Source: Dyadobacter sp. CECT 9275
GTDB taxonomy: Bacteria; Bacteroidota; Bacteroidia; Cytophagales; Spirosomataceae
Direction of reading: 5' to 3'
Assembly: GCF_907164905.1 (NCBI RefSeq)
Contig: NZ_CAJRAF010000004.1
Location: 186,001-250,000, forward strand
Length of the DNA stretch: 64,000 bases
The notes below the pieces were generated by a model. That model was not told where the DNA came from, ran no database searches, and was given only the letters and a program-made list of their open reading frames with translations. Positions 26,187 to 35,293 of the stretch are shown here, one piece after another. The first letter of the stretch is position 1; every line of letters starts with the position of its first letter. Position numbers and translations under genes: made by a program.

Positions 26187-26849
26187 TTACAAAATCATAA
26201 AAGCATAGCTGATAAGGTTTGCGCCCATTTGCAAAGCCTTTTTTCGTAGTTCTTCGGGATCATTGTATACACTTTGATCCTCCCATCCGTTTCCAAGGTC
26301 CGTTTCATAAGAATAATAACAAACCAAACGGCCCTGCCAGATCAGTCCAAACCCCTGAGGATGCTTCCCGTCGTGTTCGTGTACCTTAGGCAGTCCATCT
26401 GAAAAAACATATTTTACCCTGTAAATGGGATGATCAAACGGTAGCTCTACAAAAGACAGGTCAGGAAATACTTTTTTCATTTCACGCCTTACAAACTGGT
26501 CGAGGCCATAGTTGTCGTCAATATGCAGAAAACCGCCTGAGAGCAGGTACTGTCTTAAATTTCTTGCCTCGGCATCTGTGAAAACAACGTTTCCATGGCC
26601 CGTCATGTGAATAAAAGGATATGTAAAAAGATCCGGGCTCCCCACTTCCACAACGTCCTCAGCCGGGTTAATATTCATTTTAAGCTCCGCATTACAGAAT
26701 TTGATCAGGTTGGGCAGAGATGTTTTATTGGCATACCAGTCTCCTCCCCCACCATACTTGAGTTTCGCAATTTTTATAGATGGCTGAGCGCTGCCTGTAG
26801 TCGCACCAGCTAATATGCCAAGAAGTACTAAAACACGAATAAAGACCAT
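26187..26849 (-). CDS. DUF4159 domain protein, exported
   Basis: A 220-residue protein with a signal peptide (cleavage likely after GSAQ-containing region near residue 21). DUF4159 features are LKYGGGGDWYANKTSLPNL, the FIHMTGHGNVVFT stretch, and GGFLHIDDNYGLD followed by FPDLSFVELPFDHPIY. The fold is glutamine-amidotransferase-like, but no catalytic Cys is evident. DUF4159 proteins often accompany MoxR/BatA-type clusters; none is seen here. It begins 31 bases after the end of rsmE on the same strand. Confidence 0.83.
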   Translation of the reverse strand: MVFIRVLVLLGILAGATTGSAQPSIKIAKLKYGGGGDWYANKTSLPNLIKFCNAELKMNINPAEDVVEVGSPDLFTYPFIHMTGHGNVVFTDAEARNLRQYLLSGGFLHIDDNYGLDQFVRREMKKVFPDLSFVELPFDHPIYRVKYVFSDGLPKVHEHDGKHPQGFGLIWQGRLVCYYSYETDLGNGWEDQSVYNDPEELRKKALQMGANLISYAFMIL

Positions 26850-26880
26850 AACTTACTAACCAGGTTAATGTATAAGACCA

Positions 26881-27588
26881 TCAGACAAACTGCGCCAGAT
26901 TAATGGCATGACAACCCGCAACGGCAGCGGTTTCAGTACGCAACCTTGTATTGCCCAGTGAAACAGTTTCAAAACCGTGACTCATGGCCATTTCTACCTC
27001 GGCAGGTGTGAAATCTCCCTCAGGACCTATCAGCAGAAGGCTGTCTTTCCCCTTTTCAATTTTAGAAAAAACATGTGCCGTCCGGTCATGTACCGGAACA
27101 TAGGCCATAAATTTCTGACTAATATGCTGTTGCTCTACAAACGTTTTAAAGGAATTGACCAATGTAATTTCGGGCAAATAAAATTGCTGGGACTGTTTCA
27201 TGGCGGCAGCCGCTATCCTGTTAAGTCTCGCCAGGTTTACAATTCGGTTTATTCCTTCGGTATGGGTGTGTTCCGTAACCACGAAGTCAATACGATCCAC
27301 ACCTATTTCGGTCATTTTTTCAACCATCCATTCGTTTCGTTCCGTCTTGCGTGTGGGAGCCACCGCCATGCATACCCGGTAGTTTCTGGGTTTGATATGC
27401 GTGCTGTCAATCACATCGTATATCACTCTTTTTCCCGCAACGGATATACGGCATGTCTGCAAAAGCCCCCTGCCATCTGTAACGTTTATTAAATCACGGG
27501 TACTCAAACGTAATACTTTTGCCGTGTGCCGGGCCTCTTCTTCATCCAGCTCAAAAATCGAAGGATCGGGCTGATAAAATAAATGCAT
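26881..27588 (-). CDS. rsmE: 16S rRNA m3U1498 methyltransferase RsmE
   Basis: SPOUT-class methyltransferase for U1498 of 16S rRNA, 235 residues. An N-terminal PUA-like domain (to about residue 70, with LDEEEARHTAKVLRL) is followed by the trefoil-knot domain with LLIGPEGDFTPAEVEMA and SLGNTRLRTETAAV, the SAM-binding signatures. The protein starts MHLFYQPD, and a -7 promoter element lies about 38 bases upstream. DUF4159 follows on the same strand. Confidence 0.94.
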   Translation of the reverse strand: MHLFYQPDPSIFELDEEEARHTAKVLRLSTRDLINVTDGRGLLQTCRISVAGKRVIYDVIDSTHIKPRNYRVCMAVAPTRKTERNEWMVEKMTEIGVDRIDFVVTEHTHTEGINRIVNLARLNRIAAAAMKQSQQFYLPEITLVNSFKTFVEQQHISQKFMAYVPVHDRTAHVFSKIEKGKDSLLLIGPEGDFTPAEVEMAMSHGFETVSLGNTRLRTETAAVAGCHAINLAQFV

Positions 27589-27625
27589 TCATTCAAAAAT
27601 TAAATTCCAAAACATTCAATATATC

Positions 27626-27633
27626 CAAATGTA
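27626..27633 (-). promoter_or_regulatory. Candidate -7 element for rsmE
   Basis: Minus-strand TACATTTG, exact TAnnTTTG, giving a leader of about 30 bases before the rsmE ATG. No -33 TTG at normal distance. Confidence 0.4.
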
Positions 27634-27907
27634 GCTAAAAATCACGGATGTCCATGGTTCATGCAAAGCATAGTTTTCATACCCTTATAATTCATAACAT
27701 TACACTGTTTTTCTTGCACTTCGGCAATATATAGGCCTAAATCGTTAAAAATTGAACCTGATTTACGCACTTAAACCAAAATACTTCAGGATATGGCAGA
27801 TTTCACAACCCGCAAGATACTATTAAAAAAATACATTTTTTACTGACAATACTACCATAAACATTATAATATTTTGCTAGGGGTTAAATTTTATTAGATT
27901 TTATTTT

Positions 27908-27935
27908 TTGGAAATACATATTTGCATTAATATTG
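27908..27935 (+). promoter_or_regulatory. Candidate glnII promoter
   Basis: TTG (27908-27910), 17 bases, then TAATATTG (27928-27935), one mismatch to TAnnTTTG. The leader would be about 35 bases. Confidence 0.42.
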
Positions 27936-27976
27936 TGTCGTTATACTAATTCGTCACCACTTTATCTAGTACTATT

Positions 27977-28987
27977 ATGTCAAAATCCAAGCTGGAATAT
28001 ATTTGGCTAGATGGCTACAAGCCAACCCAAAGTTTACGCAGCAAAACCAAAATTGAAGAGGATTTTAGTGGCAAACTGGAAGATTGCAGCAACTGGTCAT
28101 TTGATGGTTCATCAACAGAGCAAGCACTTGGCGGATCTTCTGACTGCTTGTTAAAACCTGTTTACATCATCCCGGATCCCCTCCGCAAAAATGCATATCT
28201 TGTAATGTGTGAGGTTTTGAATGCAGACGGAACGCCTCACGTTTCCAATGGTCGTGCAACAATTGAAGATGATGATAACGATTTCTGGTTCGGATTTGAG
28301 CAGGAGTATTTCCTATGGGATACTGAAACCAATAAACCATTAGGTTTCCCTGCAAATGGTTATCCCGCTCCTCAGGGACCATACTATTGCTCAGTAGGCG
28401 CAAAAAATGCGTACGGTCGTGAGATTATCGAGGAGCACCTCGATGCTTGCCTTGACGCAGGTCTCAATGTAGAAGGTATCAATGCCGAAGTGGCAGCAGG
28501 ACAGTGGGAATTCCAGATTTTTGCAAAAGGTGCCAAAGAAGCAGGTGATCAAATCTGGCTTGGCCGTTACCTTCTGGAAAGAATCGGTGAAAAATACGGA
28601 GTTGCTATCAATTGGCACTGTAAGCCGCTTGGAGACCTTGACTGGAACGGAAGCGGTATGCACGCTAACTTCTCAAATACTGCCCTGAGAACTGCAGGAA
28701 GTAAAGAAGTATTTGACAAAGTTTGTGAATCTTTCCGCCCTGTGGTAAAAGAGCATATTGAGGTTTATGGCGCTGACAATCACCTGCGTTTGACAGGTAA
28801 GCACGAAACTGCAAGTATCAATGATTTCAGCTATGGCGTTTCTGACCGTGGTGCTTCTATCCGTATCCCGGTTCTGGTTCCTCAAAAAGGATGGAGCGGA
28901 TACCTGGAAGACCGTCGTCCAAATTCTGCTGCTGATCCATACAAAGTTGCAGCTCGTATTATCAAAACGGTAAAATCTGCTTTGTAA
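27977..28987 (+). CDS. glnII: Type II glutamine synthetase
   Basis: Makes glutamine from glutamate, ammonium and ATP. The 336-residue length and motifs are those of the eukaryote-like GSII class: WSFDGSSTEQA near residue 40, the glutamate/metal motif FGFEQEYFLWD, NAEVAAGQWEFQI, the ATP/metal segment DWNGSGMHANFSN, and RLTGKHETASIN with SDRGASIRIP. Unlike GSI it lacks the adenylylation region. It ends in a strong hairpin and faces an acidic unknown gene and the type III enzyme glnN. Confidence 0.94.
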   Translation: MSKSKLEYIWLDGYKPTQSLRSKTKIEEDFSGKLEDCSNWSFDGSSTEQALGGSSDCLLKPVYIIPDPLRKNAYLVMCEVLNADGTPHVSNGRATIEDDDNDFWFGFEQEYFLWDTETNKPLGFPANGYPAPQGPYYCSVGAKNAYGREIIEEHLDACLDAGLNVEGINAEVAAGQWEFQIFAKGAKEAGDQIWLGRYLLERIGEKYGVAINWHCKPLGDLDWNGSGMHANFSNTALRTAGSKEVFDKVCESFRPVVKEHIEVYGADNHLRLTGKHETASINDFSYGVSDRGASIRIPVLVPQKGWSGYLEDRRPNSAADPYKVAARIIKTVKSAL

Positions 28988-28999
28988 TCACAAAATGAT

Positions 29000-29040
29000 A
29001 TAAACAAAAAAACCACCGCTATGGTGGTTTTTTTGTTTAT
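29000..29040. terminator. Perfect 18-bp bidirectional terminator after glnII
   Basis: Arms 29000-29017 and 29023-29040 are exact reverse complements with a 5-base loop and A/T runs on both flanks. It separates glnII from the convergent unknown gene. Confidence 0.92.
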
Positions 29041-29053
29041 ATGAGATACCTAA

Positions 29054-29608
29054 TCAATCCTGCTCTTCACTACCGGTGAACGAATACAGCGTTGTATCCA
29101 GCTGAAGGCGCCCTGAATTGAAGCGGATGATAAAATCATTGATCACTTTATCGTTGATCTCGGTTTTATTAAGACCAACTTCCAAGCCTATGCCATATTC
29201 AAACTTGTCGTCAACCTCTACGTGCTCACGTACTGTTATTTCCTGATTTTCCTCAATTTCCTCTATAAATTCTGTGAGCAGAATTTCTGCATCTTCCTCT
29301 TTCTCAGGGTCAACAATATAACTATCATCACGTTCATCCTGGGAAACGTAGTCAGGGTACTCTTTTTTCAATCTTTCCAGCGCCTCGTCATATACCAAGG
29401 TGGAATGGTGCAGGCGTAGGGTATATATCAGTGCATCATAAACAACTTCTTTTTCTTTGTAATAACCCACAAACTGAACATGTGCATGCTCGTTATTTTC
29501 TTCCTCATCATCTTCAAACTCATCATTCACATAAATAAAACTGGATCGCTCAGCTTTACATTCCTGTTTTAGCAGGGCAATTTCTTCTGGATCAAATCCC
29601 GGATTCAT
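29054..29608 (-). CDS. Acidic hypothetical protein between two glutamine synthetases
   Basis: I do not recognise this 184-residue protein. The ATG at 29608 (MNPGFDPEEIALLKQE) is chosen over a longer frame that would overlap glnN. It is strongly acidic, with a patch near residue 33 (FEDDEEENNEH) and another in EEIEENQEITV, has no signal or membrane segment, and looks like a mixed alpha-beta cytoplasmic protein. It lies 38 bases downstream of glnN on the same strand, so is probably co-transcribed with it and ends at the glnII terminator. A role linked to glutamine synthetase is inference from position only. Confidence 0.7.
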   Translation of the reverse strand: MNPGFDPEEIALLKQECKAERSSFIYVNDEFEDDEEENNEHAHVQFVGYYKEKEVVYDALIYTLRLHHSTLVYDEALERLKKEYPDYVSQDERDDSYIVDPEKEEDAEILLTEFIEEIEENQEITVREHVEVDDKFEYGIGLEVGLNKTEINDKVINDFIIRFNSGRLQLDTTLYSFTGSEEQD

Positions 29609-29646
29609 AGTTTTAAAAAAAAGACGTTTTTTAAATAAGTTGTAAT

Positions 29647-31833
29647 TTACTCCAAAAATAGCATTTCGCGGTATTTTGCCAAAGGCCAATCTTCGTCATC
29701 TATCAATAATTCCAGTTTATCTACATGATACCTTATTTCTTCGAAGTAACCTTTTACCACCGATCCGTATAATTTGGCTCTTTCGAACAGATTTTCGACA
29801 CCGTTGGCATTCTTGCGGGCTTCGGTCATTTCCTGTACCAATTTTTTGATCACCACCACATGGGCCGAAATGTCCTTGATAATTTCCTTAATGGGTTCTG
29901 CCTCTTCCAGCATTTCAAGATCAGTGAGTGACCGTGCCGTTTGCGCAAGTTTGAACTGGTACTTTACAACCGTTGAAACGACATGGTTAAGCGCCAGGTC
30001 CCCTATCACCCTGGATTCTATCTGAAGTTTCTTGACATAATTTTCCAGTTCGATTTCATATCTGGCGTGCAATTCCCTTTCACTAAGCACTCCTATTCTT
30101 TTAAACACCTGAATGGTGGAATCGGTAATATAGGCATGGAGTGCGTCATAGGTTTCGCGGATGTTGCTTAACCCTCTTTCCTTCGCTTCCTGTATCCATT
30201 CTTCCGAATAACCATTTCCTTCAAAAAGTATTTTTTTTGATTCAGTAAAATACCTTTTGAGAATAGCTACCGTGGCCACTTTCTTTTCTTCTCCCCCTGC
30301 AAGGCGTTCATCCATCTCCCTTTTGAATTCCAGCAGCTGATTGGCTACGATGGTATTTAACACGATCATGGGTGAAGCACTGTTCTGGGCACTTCCCACA
30401 GCACGGTATTCAAATTTGTTTCCCGTAAAACAAAAAGGAGAGGTACGGTTGCGGTCTGTATTATCCCGCTGCAGATTGGGTATCCTTGTGATTCCCAGTT
30501 TATAATAAAAATTCTCTCCCTTTTCAAGTGTAATCTCCCCTTTATTCACTAAATCTTCCAGCATTGCCGTGAGTTCCCTCCCAAGAAATACAGAAACAAT
30601 GGAGGGCGGAGCTTCATTGGCCCCCAACCTGTGTTCATTTCCGGCAGAGGATATGGATGCCCTCAGCAAGTCGGCATGATCATGCACTGCCTTTACAACA
30701 TTAAGCAGGAAGGTAAGAAACCGCAGATTTTCCTTTGGCTTCGAGGTTGGCGCCAGCAGATTGATGCCCGTATCGGTAGATAAAGACCAGTTGTTGTGTT
30801 TCCCGCTCCCGTTGATTCCGGCAAAAGGTTTTTCATGGAACAGTACCTGAAAATTATGGCGGTCGCCCACCTTCTGCATCAGGTCCATCAGCAAGGCATT
30901 ATGATCAATCGCCAGATTGACCTCTTCAAAAGTAGGAGCACACTCATACTGGCCGGGTGCTACTTCATTATGCCTTGTTCTGACAGGTATACCGAGTTTT
31001 AACGCTTCAAATTCAAAGTCAGCCATAAACGCGTTCACTCTTGGAGAAATGGATCCGAAATAATGGTCGTCGAGCTGTTGCCCGCGTGCAGGACTATGAC
31101 CAAAAACGGTACGGCCAGCCATGAGCAGATCCGGGCGTGCATAATAGAGGGCTTTGTCTACTAAAAAATATTCCTGCTCAATCCCCAGTGTGGGAATCAC
31201 TTTATCGACGTCACGGTTGAAGAATTGACAAACGGAGGTAGCCGCTTTGTCCAGCATCACCAGTGATTTCAGCAACGGAGCCTTATAATCAAGTGCTTCC
31301 CCTGTATAGGAAATAAAAACGGAAGGAATGCAGAGCGTTTTTCCGCCTGCACCGTTATCCATTAAAAAGGCGGGAGAACTCGGGTCCCAGCCGGTATACC
31401 CTCTAGCTTCAAAAGTAGCCCTTAATCCGCCGCTCGGAAAGGACGAGGCATCGGGTTCCTGCTGTACCAATGCACTGCCTTTGAACTTTTCAACTGCTTT
31501 GCCGTCAGCATTCAGGTCGAAGAAAGAGTCATGCTTTTCGGCTGTGCTTCCCGTGAGTGGCTGAAACCAGTGCGTATAGTGAGAAGCTCCTTTGGATATG
31601 GCCCAGGACTTCATGGCCGCCGATACTTCATCGGCAACTTCCCTGTCAATGGTTGAACCCGATTTTATGGCATTGGAAATTTTTGTATAAGCTTCCGGCG
31701 AGAGCAAGGTCCGCATGACATCGTCATTGAAAGTATTACTTCCAAAAAGATCAGCCACTTTTTCGGTAGGAGGTGACAAAACAGGAGCTACCCTGCTCAG
31801 CGCAGTCTCAAAAGCTTTGGAACGAAAAGTCAT
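29647..31833 (-). CDS. glnN: Type III glutamine synthetase
   Basis: Large glutamine synthetase class found in Bacteroidota and cyanobacteria, 728 residues, matching the usual length. Motifs include the substrate/metal segment LGIEQEYFLVDKALY (near residue 217), PARGQQLDDHYFGS, RHNEVAPGQYE, the NGSGKHNNWSLS signature, and the AGNEHRLGANEAPP segment. The C-terminal quarter is helical and specific to GSIII. The promoter at 31862-31893 fits the phylum consensus well. Having both GSII and GSIII within 4 kb implies different regulation or conditions. Confidence 0.95.
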   Translation of the reverse strand: MTFRSKAFETALSRVAPVLSPPTEKVADLFGSNTFNDDVMRTLLSPEAYTKISNAIKSGSTIDREVADEVSAAMKSWAISKGASHYTHWFQPLTGSTAEKHDSFFDLNADGKAVEKFKGSALVQQEPDASSFPSGGLRATFEARGYTGWDPSSPAFLMDNGAGGKTLCIPSVFISYTGEALDYKAPLLKSLVMLDKAATSVCQFFNRDVDKVIPTLGIEQEYFLVDKALYYARPDLLMAGRTVFGHSPARGQQLDDHYFGSISPRVNAFMADFEFEALKLGIPVRTRHNEVAPGQYECAPTFEEVNLAIDHNALLMDLMQKVGDRHNFQVLFHEKPFAGINGSGKHNNWSLSTDTGINLLAPTSKPKENLRFLTFLLNVVKAVHDHADLLRASISSAGNEHRLGANEAPPSIVSVFLGRELTAMLEDLVNKGEITLEKGENFYYKLGITRIPNLQRDNTDRNRTSPFCFTGNKFEYRAVGSAQNSASPMIVLNTIVANQLLEFKREMDERLAGGEEKKVATVAILKRYFTESKKILFEGNGYSEEWIQEAKERGLSNIRETYDALHAYITDSTIQVFKRIGVLSERELHARYEIELENYVKKLQIESRVIGDLALNHVVSTVVKYQFKLAQTARSLTDLEMLEEAEPIKEIIKDISAHVVVIKKLVQEMTEARKNANGVENLFERAKLYGSVVKGYFEEIRYHVDKLELLIDDEDWPLAKYREMLFLE

Positions 31834-31861
31834 AAAATATTAGTTAAATAGAATTTGATCC

Positions 31862-31893
31862 CAAAATTATTTATTTCATACGCTTCTACCCAA
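31862..31893 (-). promoter_or_regulatory. glnN promoter
   Basis: On the minus strand: TTG (31893-31891), 21 bases, TAATTTTG (31869-31862), an exact -7 match. The transcript would start near 31855, about 22 bases before the ATG. Confidence 0.6.
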
Positions 31894-31975
31894 CTTTATC
31901 ACGTACATATTTTCTTTCCTTATTTGTCAGGGATAACTTTATATTTAAGAAATTTGTAACTTACTCCTGACACAA

Positions 31976-33808
31976 ATGCGATCAAGATTACAGTTTCTTG
32001 TCTTCAACTTTCTTTGCTGGATCCTTCTGTTCCAGTTTTTCCGTATCGTATTCCTGGCTTATCATTTCCGGAAAGCACTGGAACTTCCTGCAACCTACTG
32101 GATGCAAAGTGCCTGGCACGGCCTGCAGATGGACATTTCATTTGCAGGATATATACTGGCCATCCCCACGCTGCTCATGGCTGCCACCAGCCGAAAATGG
32201 AATTGGTACAATGGTTTTATCAACGTTTATAATATCACAGTTGGCCTGGTGATCGTACTTTTGGTAAGTGTTGACCTTGAACTTTTCCGCGCCTGGGGCT
32301 TCAGGATCGACGGGTCGTCACTCCACTATCTCCAGACACCCCGAGAAGCCTGGGCATCCATGAGTTCTTCTCCGGTCCTATTGTTATGCACTCTGGCTTT
32401 CTTCCTGTTTCTGCTGGTGTATGTGCTTTTAAATACCATCCGGAAAAGGACCATTTCTCAATTCACTCCGGCAAACATACTGGTAACTCTGCTTGCATTC
32501 CTCGTACTGACAGCAACCCTGATCATCCCCATCCGGGGCGGGTTTCAGTTGGCACCGATGAACCAGAGTACTGTCTTCTTCAGCAACAAGAGTTTTGCAA
32601 ATTACGCAGCCGTCAATGTCCCCTGGAATTATGCCAGTTCGATACTGAATGATACCTATAGTAAGGACAATCCTTTTCTATTTTTCAAGGAAAACGATGC
32701 CGATGCAACAGTTAGAAGCTTGTACAAAAAGGAAAATACCCATTTACAAATGGTAAATTCAGGAGAAATGAACGTTATTGTCATCATCTGGGAAAGTTTT
32801 TCTGCCAAAATAGTCAAAAGCTTAGGCGGACTGCCGAATGTAACCCCGCAATTTGATGCCCTTGCAAAAGAAGGGATTCTTTTTACGAATATGTACGCCA
32901 GCGGAAACAGAAGTGACAAAGGAATGGTGGCCATTCTTAGCGGATATCCGGCCCAGCCCACACAATCTATTATTAAAATCCCAACCAAAACGGTGAATCT
33001 GCCGTCGTTGCCCAAGTCATTTCACAAGGCGGGTTATTACACTTCGTTTTACTATGGCGGCGAAACGGAATTTGCCAATATGAAATCCTATTTTCTCCAG
33101 CAAGGATTTGACAAAATAACCGACATCAATTCTTTTGATAAAAAAGATATGAATTCCAAATGGGGCGCTCATGACCATGTGGTGCTTAGCCGCATGCTGC
33201 ATGACCTTGATCATACCAAGCAACCTTTTTTTTCGACGCTGTTTACGCTGAGCAGCCACGAACCTTTTGAGGTACCCGTCCCAACTGTTGTTAAGGGGAA
33301 TTCACAGGAAAAACTGTTTCTAAACGCCCACCACTACACGGACGCCTCCATTGCTGATTTTATACGGCAAGCAAAAACAAAACCGTGGTGGGATCACACG
33401 CTCATTGTTATCCTGGCGGATCACGGCCACCCTCTTCCCGAAACATCCCACACCAAACCATCCGAATTTTACATGCCCATGCTCTGGCTCGGTGGGGCCG
33501 TTGCGCAAAAGGGAATCAGAGTGGACAGCCTTTGCTCCCAAACGGACCTTGCGGCCACTTTGCTAAATCAAGTCAACATTTCTTCGTCGGAATTTGTCTG
33601 GAGCAATGATATCTTCAATCATGGCCGCACAGCATTTGCCTATTTTGCTTTTAATAATGGTTTTGGATGGATGAAGCCCGAGGGATACCTTGTGAGGGAT
33701 AACCTGGGCGGCCATATTACCGAACAGAAAGGAAAGATTAAGGCTGCCGAAGCGGAACTCGGCAAGGCGTATCTGCAATCTTCTTTTACCGATTATTTAA
33801 AGCGTTGA
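31976..33808 (+). CDS. LTA synthase family sulfatase-fold membrane enzyme
   Basis: Inner-membrane protein of 610 residues: about five membrane helices to residue 190, then a periplasmic alkaline-phosphatase-superfamily domain. Catalytic-site matches are the metal Glu in IIWESFS, the nucleophile position in GNRSDKGM (S313), and the Asp-His pair in ILADHGHP. In LtaS the nucleophile is Thr300; here Ser is in the aligned place. Gram-negative members are thought to move phosphoglycerol or phosphoethanolamine groups onto envelope glycans. The acceptor is not known. It diverges from glnN. Confidence 0.85.
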   Translation: MRSRLQFLVFNFLCWILLFQFFRIVFLAYHFRKALELPATYWMQSAWHGLQMDISFAGYILAIPTLLMAATSRKWNWYNGFINVYNITVGLVIVLLVSVDLELFRAWGFRIDGSSLHYLQTPREAWASMSSSPVLLLCTLAFFLFLLVYVLLNTIRKRTISQFTPANILVTLLAFLVLTATLIIPIRGGFQLAPMNQSTVFFSNKSFANYAAVNVPWNYASSILNDTYSKDNPFLFFKENDADATVRSLYKKENTHLQMVNSGEMNVIVIIWESFSAKIVKSLGGLPNVTPQFDALAKEGILFTNMYASGNRSDKGMVAILSGYPAQPTQSIIKIPTKTVNLPSLPKSFHKAGYYTSFYYGGETEFANMKSYFLQQGFDKITDINSFDKKDMNSKWGAHDHVVLSRMLHDLDHTKQPFFSTLFTLSSHEPFEVPVPTVVKGNSQEKLFLNAHHYTDASIADFIRQAKTKPWWDHTLIVILADHGHPLPETSHTKPSEFYMPMLWLGGAVAQKGIRVDSLCSQTDLAATLLNQVNISSSEFVWSNDIFNHGRTAFAYFAFNNGFGWMKPEGYLVRDNLGGHITEQKGKIKAAEAELGKAYLQSSFTDYLKR

Positions 33809-33820
33809 TAATAAAAGGTG

Positions 33821-33828
33821 TAATTTTG
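33821..33828 (+). promoter_or_regulatory. Candidate -7 element for mtaB
   Basis: TAATTTTG, exact TAnnTTTG, 18 bases before the mtaB ATG. The nearest TTG (33805) is only 13 bases upstream, closer than normal. Confidence 0.38.
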
Positions 33829-33846
33829 CAGGATTAACAGAAGATC

Positions 33847-35175
33847 ATGAAGAAGGTTGCATTTTATACACTGGGTTGTAAACTAAATTATTCGGAGAGT
33901 TCGTCCATTGGCAGGATGTTTGAGCAGAAAGGGTATTCCAAAGTGGAATTCAACGAAAATCCCGATATATTTATCATCAATACCTGTTCGGTTACCGATA
34001 ACGCGGATAAAAAATGCCGCAAGATTGTAAGGGAAGCTCAAAAAATTAATCCGGACGGGTATGTTGCCATTATCGGATGTTATGCTCAGCTAAAGCCAAA
34101 AGAAATAGCCGATATTCCCGGTGTGGATGCCGTTTTGGGAGCTGCCGAGAAGTTCAGGCTTGTTGACCTCATTGATACCTTTGAAAAAGTACCCTCAGGC
34201 AGACCGGCGCAAATGCTTGCCTCACCCATTGAAGAGGCCGTAGAATACCATACCTCCTACTCGCTGAACGACCGGACCCGTACTTTTCTGAAAGTGCAGG
34301 ATGGCTGTGATTATCCCTGTGCCTATTGCACCATACCATTGGCCAGGGGCAAAAGTCGTTCCGACTCCATCGCTAACATTGTGCGGGCGGCGGAAGATGT
34401 TGCCTCCCGGGGTGTAAAGGAAATTGTACTGACTGGTGTCAACATTGGCGATTTCGGTATTCGGGAAGGAAGGAGAAAAGAGACATTTCTGGACCTCATT
34501 AAAGCACTGGATGAGGTGGAGGGCATCACACGTTTTCGTATTTCTTCAATTGAGCCCAATTTACTTACCGACGAAATCATAGAATTTGTGGCAAAGTCGA
34601 AACGTTTTGCCTCGCATTTTCATATTCCGCTGCAATCCGGTTCCAACAAGGTATTAAGCTTAATGAAACGGAGGTACCGCCGGGAATTATATGTGGAAAG
34701 AGTAGCGAAAATAAAATCGCTGATGCCCGACTGCTGTATTGGTGTTGATGTAATCGTTGGCCATCCGGGCGAAACACCCGAGCTGTTCCTGGAAACCTAT
34801 CATTTCCTTCAGGAGCTGGACATTTCTTACCTGCATGTTTTTACCTATTCTGAAAGAGAAAATACTGCGGCGGTGGAGATCAGGCCTATAGTACCGAAAA
34901 ATGTTCGGGCGGAGCGTTCAAAAATGCTTCATATTCTTTCAGAAAAGAAGAAAAGGCATTTTTATGAAACACAGATTGGCAAAACAGGAACGGTGCTGTT
35001 CGAGGATGAATTGCAGAATGGGCAGATGCTGGGCTTCACAGAAAATTACGTTCGTGTCGCTGTAAAATACGATCCTTTGTTGATCAATGAAACAAAGGAA
35101 ATCCTTTATGACCATATCAATGAAACCGGTTTGATGGAAGTAACCGAGCCCGAGCTAAGTTACGAAATGCACTAG
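33847..35175 (+). CDS. mtaB: tRNA t6A37 methylthiotransferase MtaB
   Basis: Radical-SAM methylthiotransferase acting on N6-threonylcarbamoyladenosine-37 of tRNA, 442 residues. The N-terminal domain has the second-cluster cysteines in LGCKLN, NTCSVT and GCYAQ. The radical-SAM motif is CDYPCAYC (CxxxCxxC, near residue 155), and SGSNKVLSLMKRRY plus DVIVGHPGE are further family features. A C-terminal TRAM-like domain covers the last 65 residues. MtaB rather than MiaB is indicated by the CKLN start and overall pattern. Confidence 0.92.
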   Translation: MKKVAFYTLGCKLNYSESSSIGRMFEQKGYSKVEFNENPDIFIINTCSVTDNADKKCRKIVREAQKINPDGYVAIIGCYAQLKPKEIADIPGVDAVLGAAEKFRLVDLIDTFEKVPSGRPAQMLASPIEEAVEYHTSYSLNDRTRTFLKVQDGCDYPCAYCTIPLARGKSRSDSIANIVRAAEDVASRGVKEIVLTGVNIGDFGIREGRRKETFLDLIKALDEVEGITRFRISSIEPNLLTDEIIEFVAKSKRFASHFHIPLQSGSNKVLSLMKRRYRRELYVERVAKIKSLMPDCCIGVDVIVGHPGETPELFLETYHFLQELDISYLHVFTYSERENTAAVEIRPIVPKNVRAERSKMLHILSEKKKRHFYETQIGKTGTVLFEDELQNGQMLGFTENYVRVAVKYDPLLINETKEILYDHINETGLMEVTEPELSYEMH

Positions 35176-35239
35176 ATAGCACCTTTCAACACTTAGGCTT
35201 TAGGCTGCTGTTAACTGAAAACTCCCTATACCCCATAAA

Positions 35240-35270
35240 GAAAGCCACGGAAATTTCCGTGGCTTTCTAT
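35240..35270. terminator. Terminator between mtaB and amtB
   Basis: A 14-bp perfect inverted repeat (35240-35253 with 35254-35267, effectively a stem with an AAATTT tip), GC-rich core and T-rich plus-strand flank. It serves the convergent mtaB and amtB genes. Confidence 0.8.
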
Positions 35271-35293
35271 TTTGAAACAATATCCAATCAATA

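Larger units (their letters stand above)
27589..27976. other. Divergent promoter region of rsmE and glnII
   Basis: 388 AT-rich bases between divergent genes. It contains the candidate promoter elements at 27626-27633 (minus) and 27908-27935 (plus). No hairpin or gene stands out in the middle 270 bases, so the glnII upstream region is long enough for regulator sites that I cannot identify. Confidence 0.5.
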
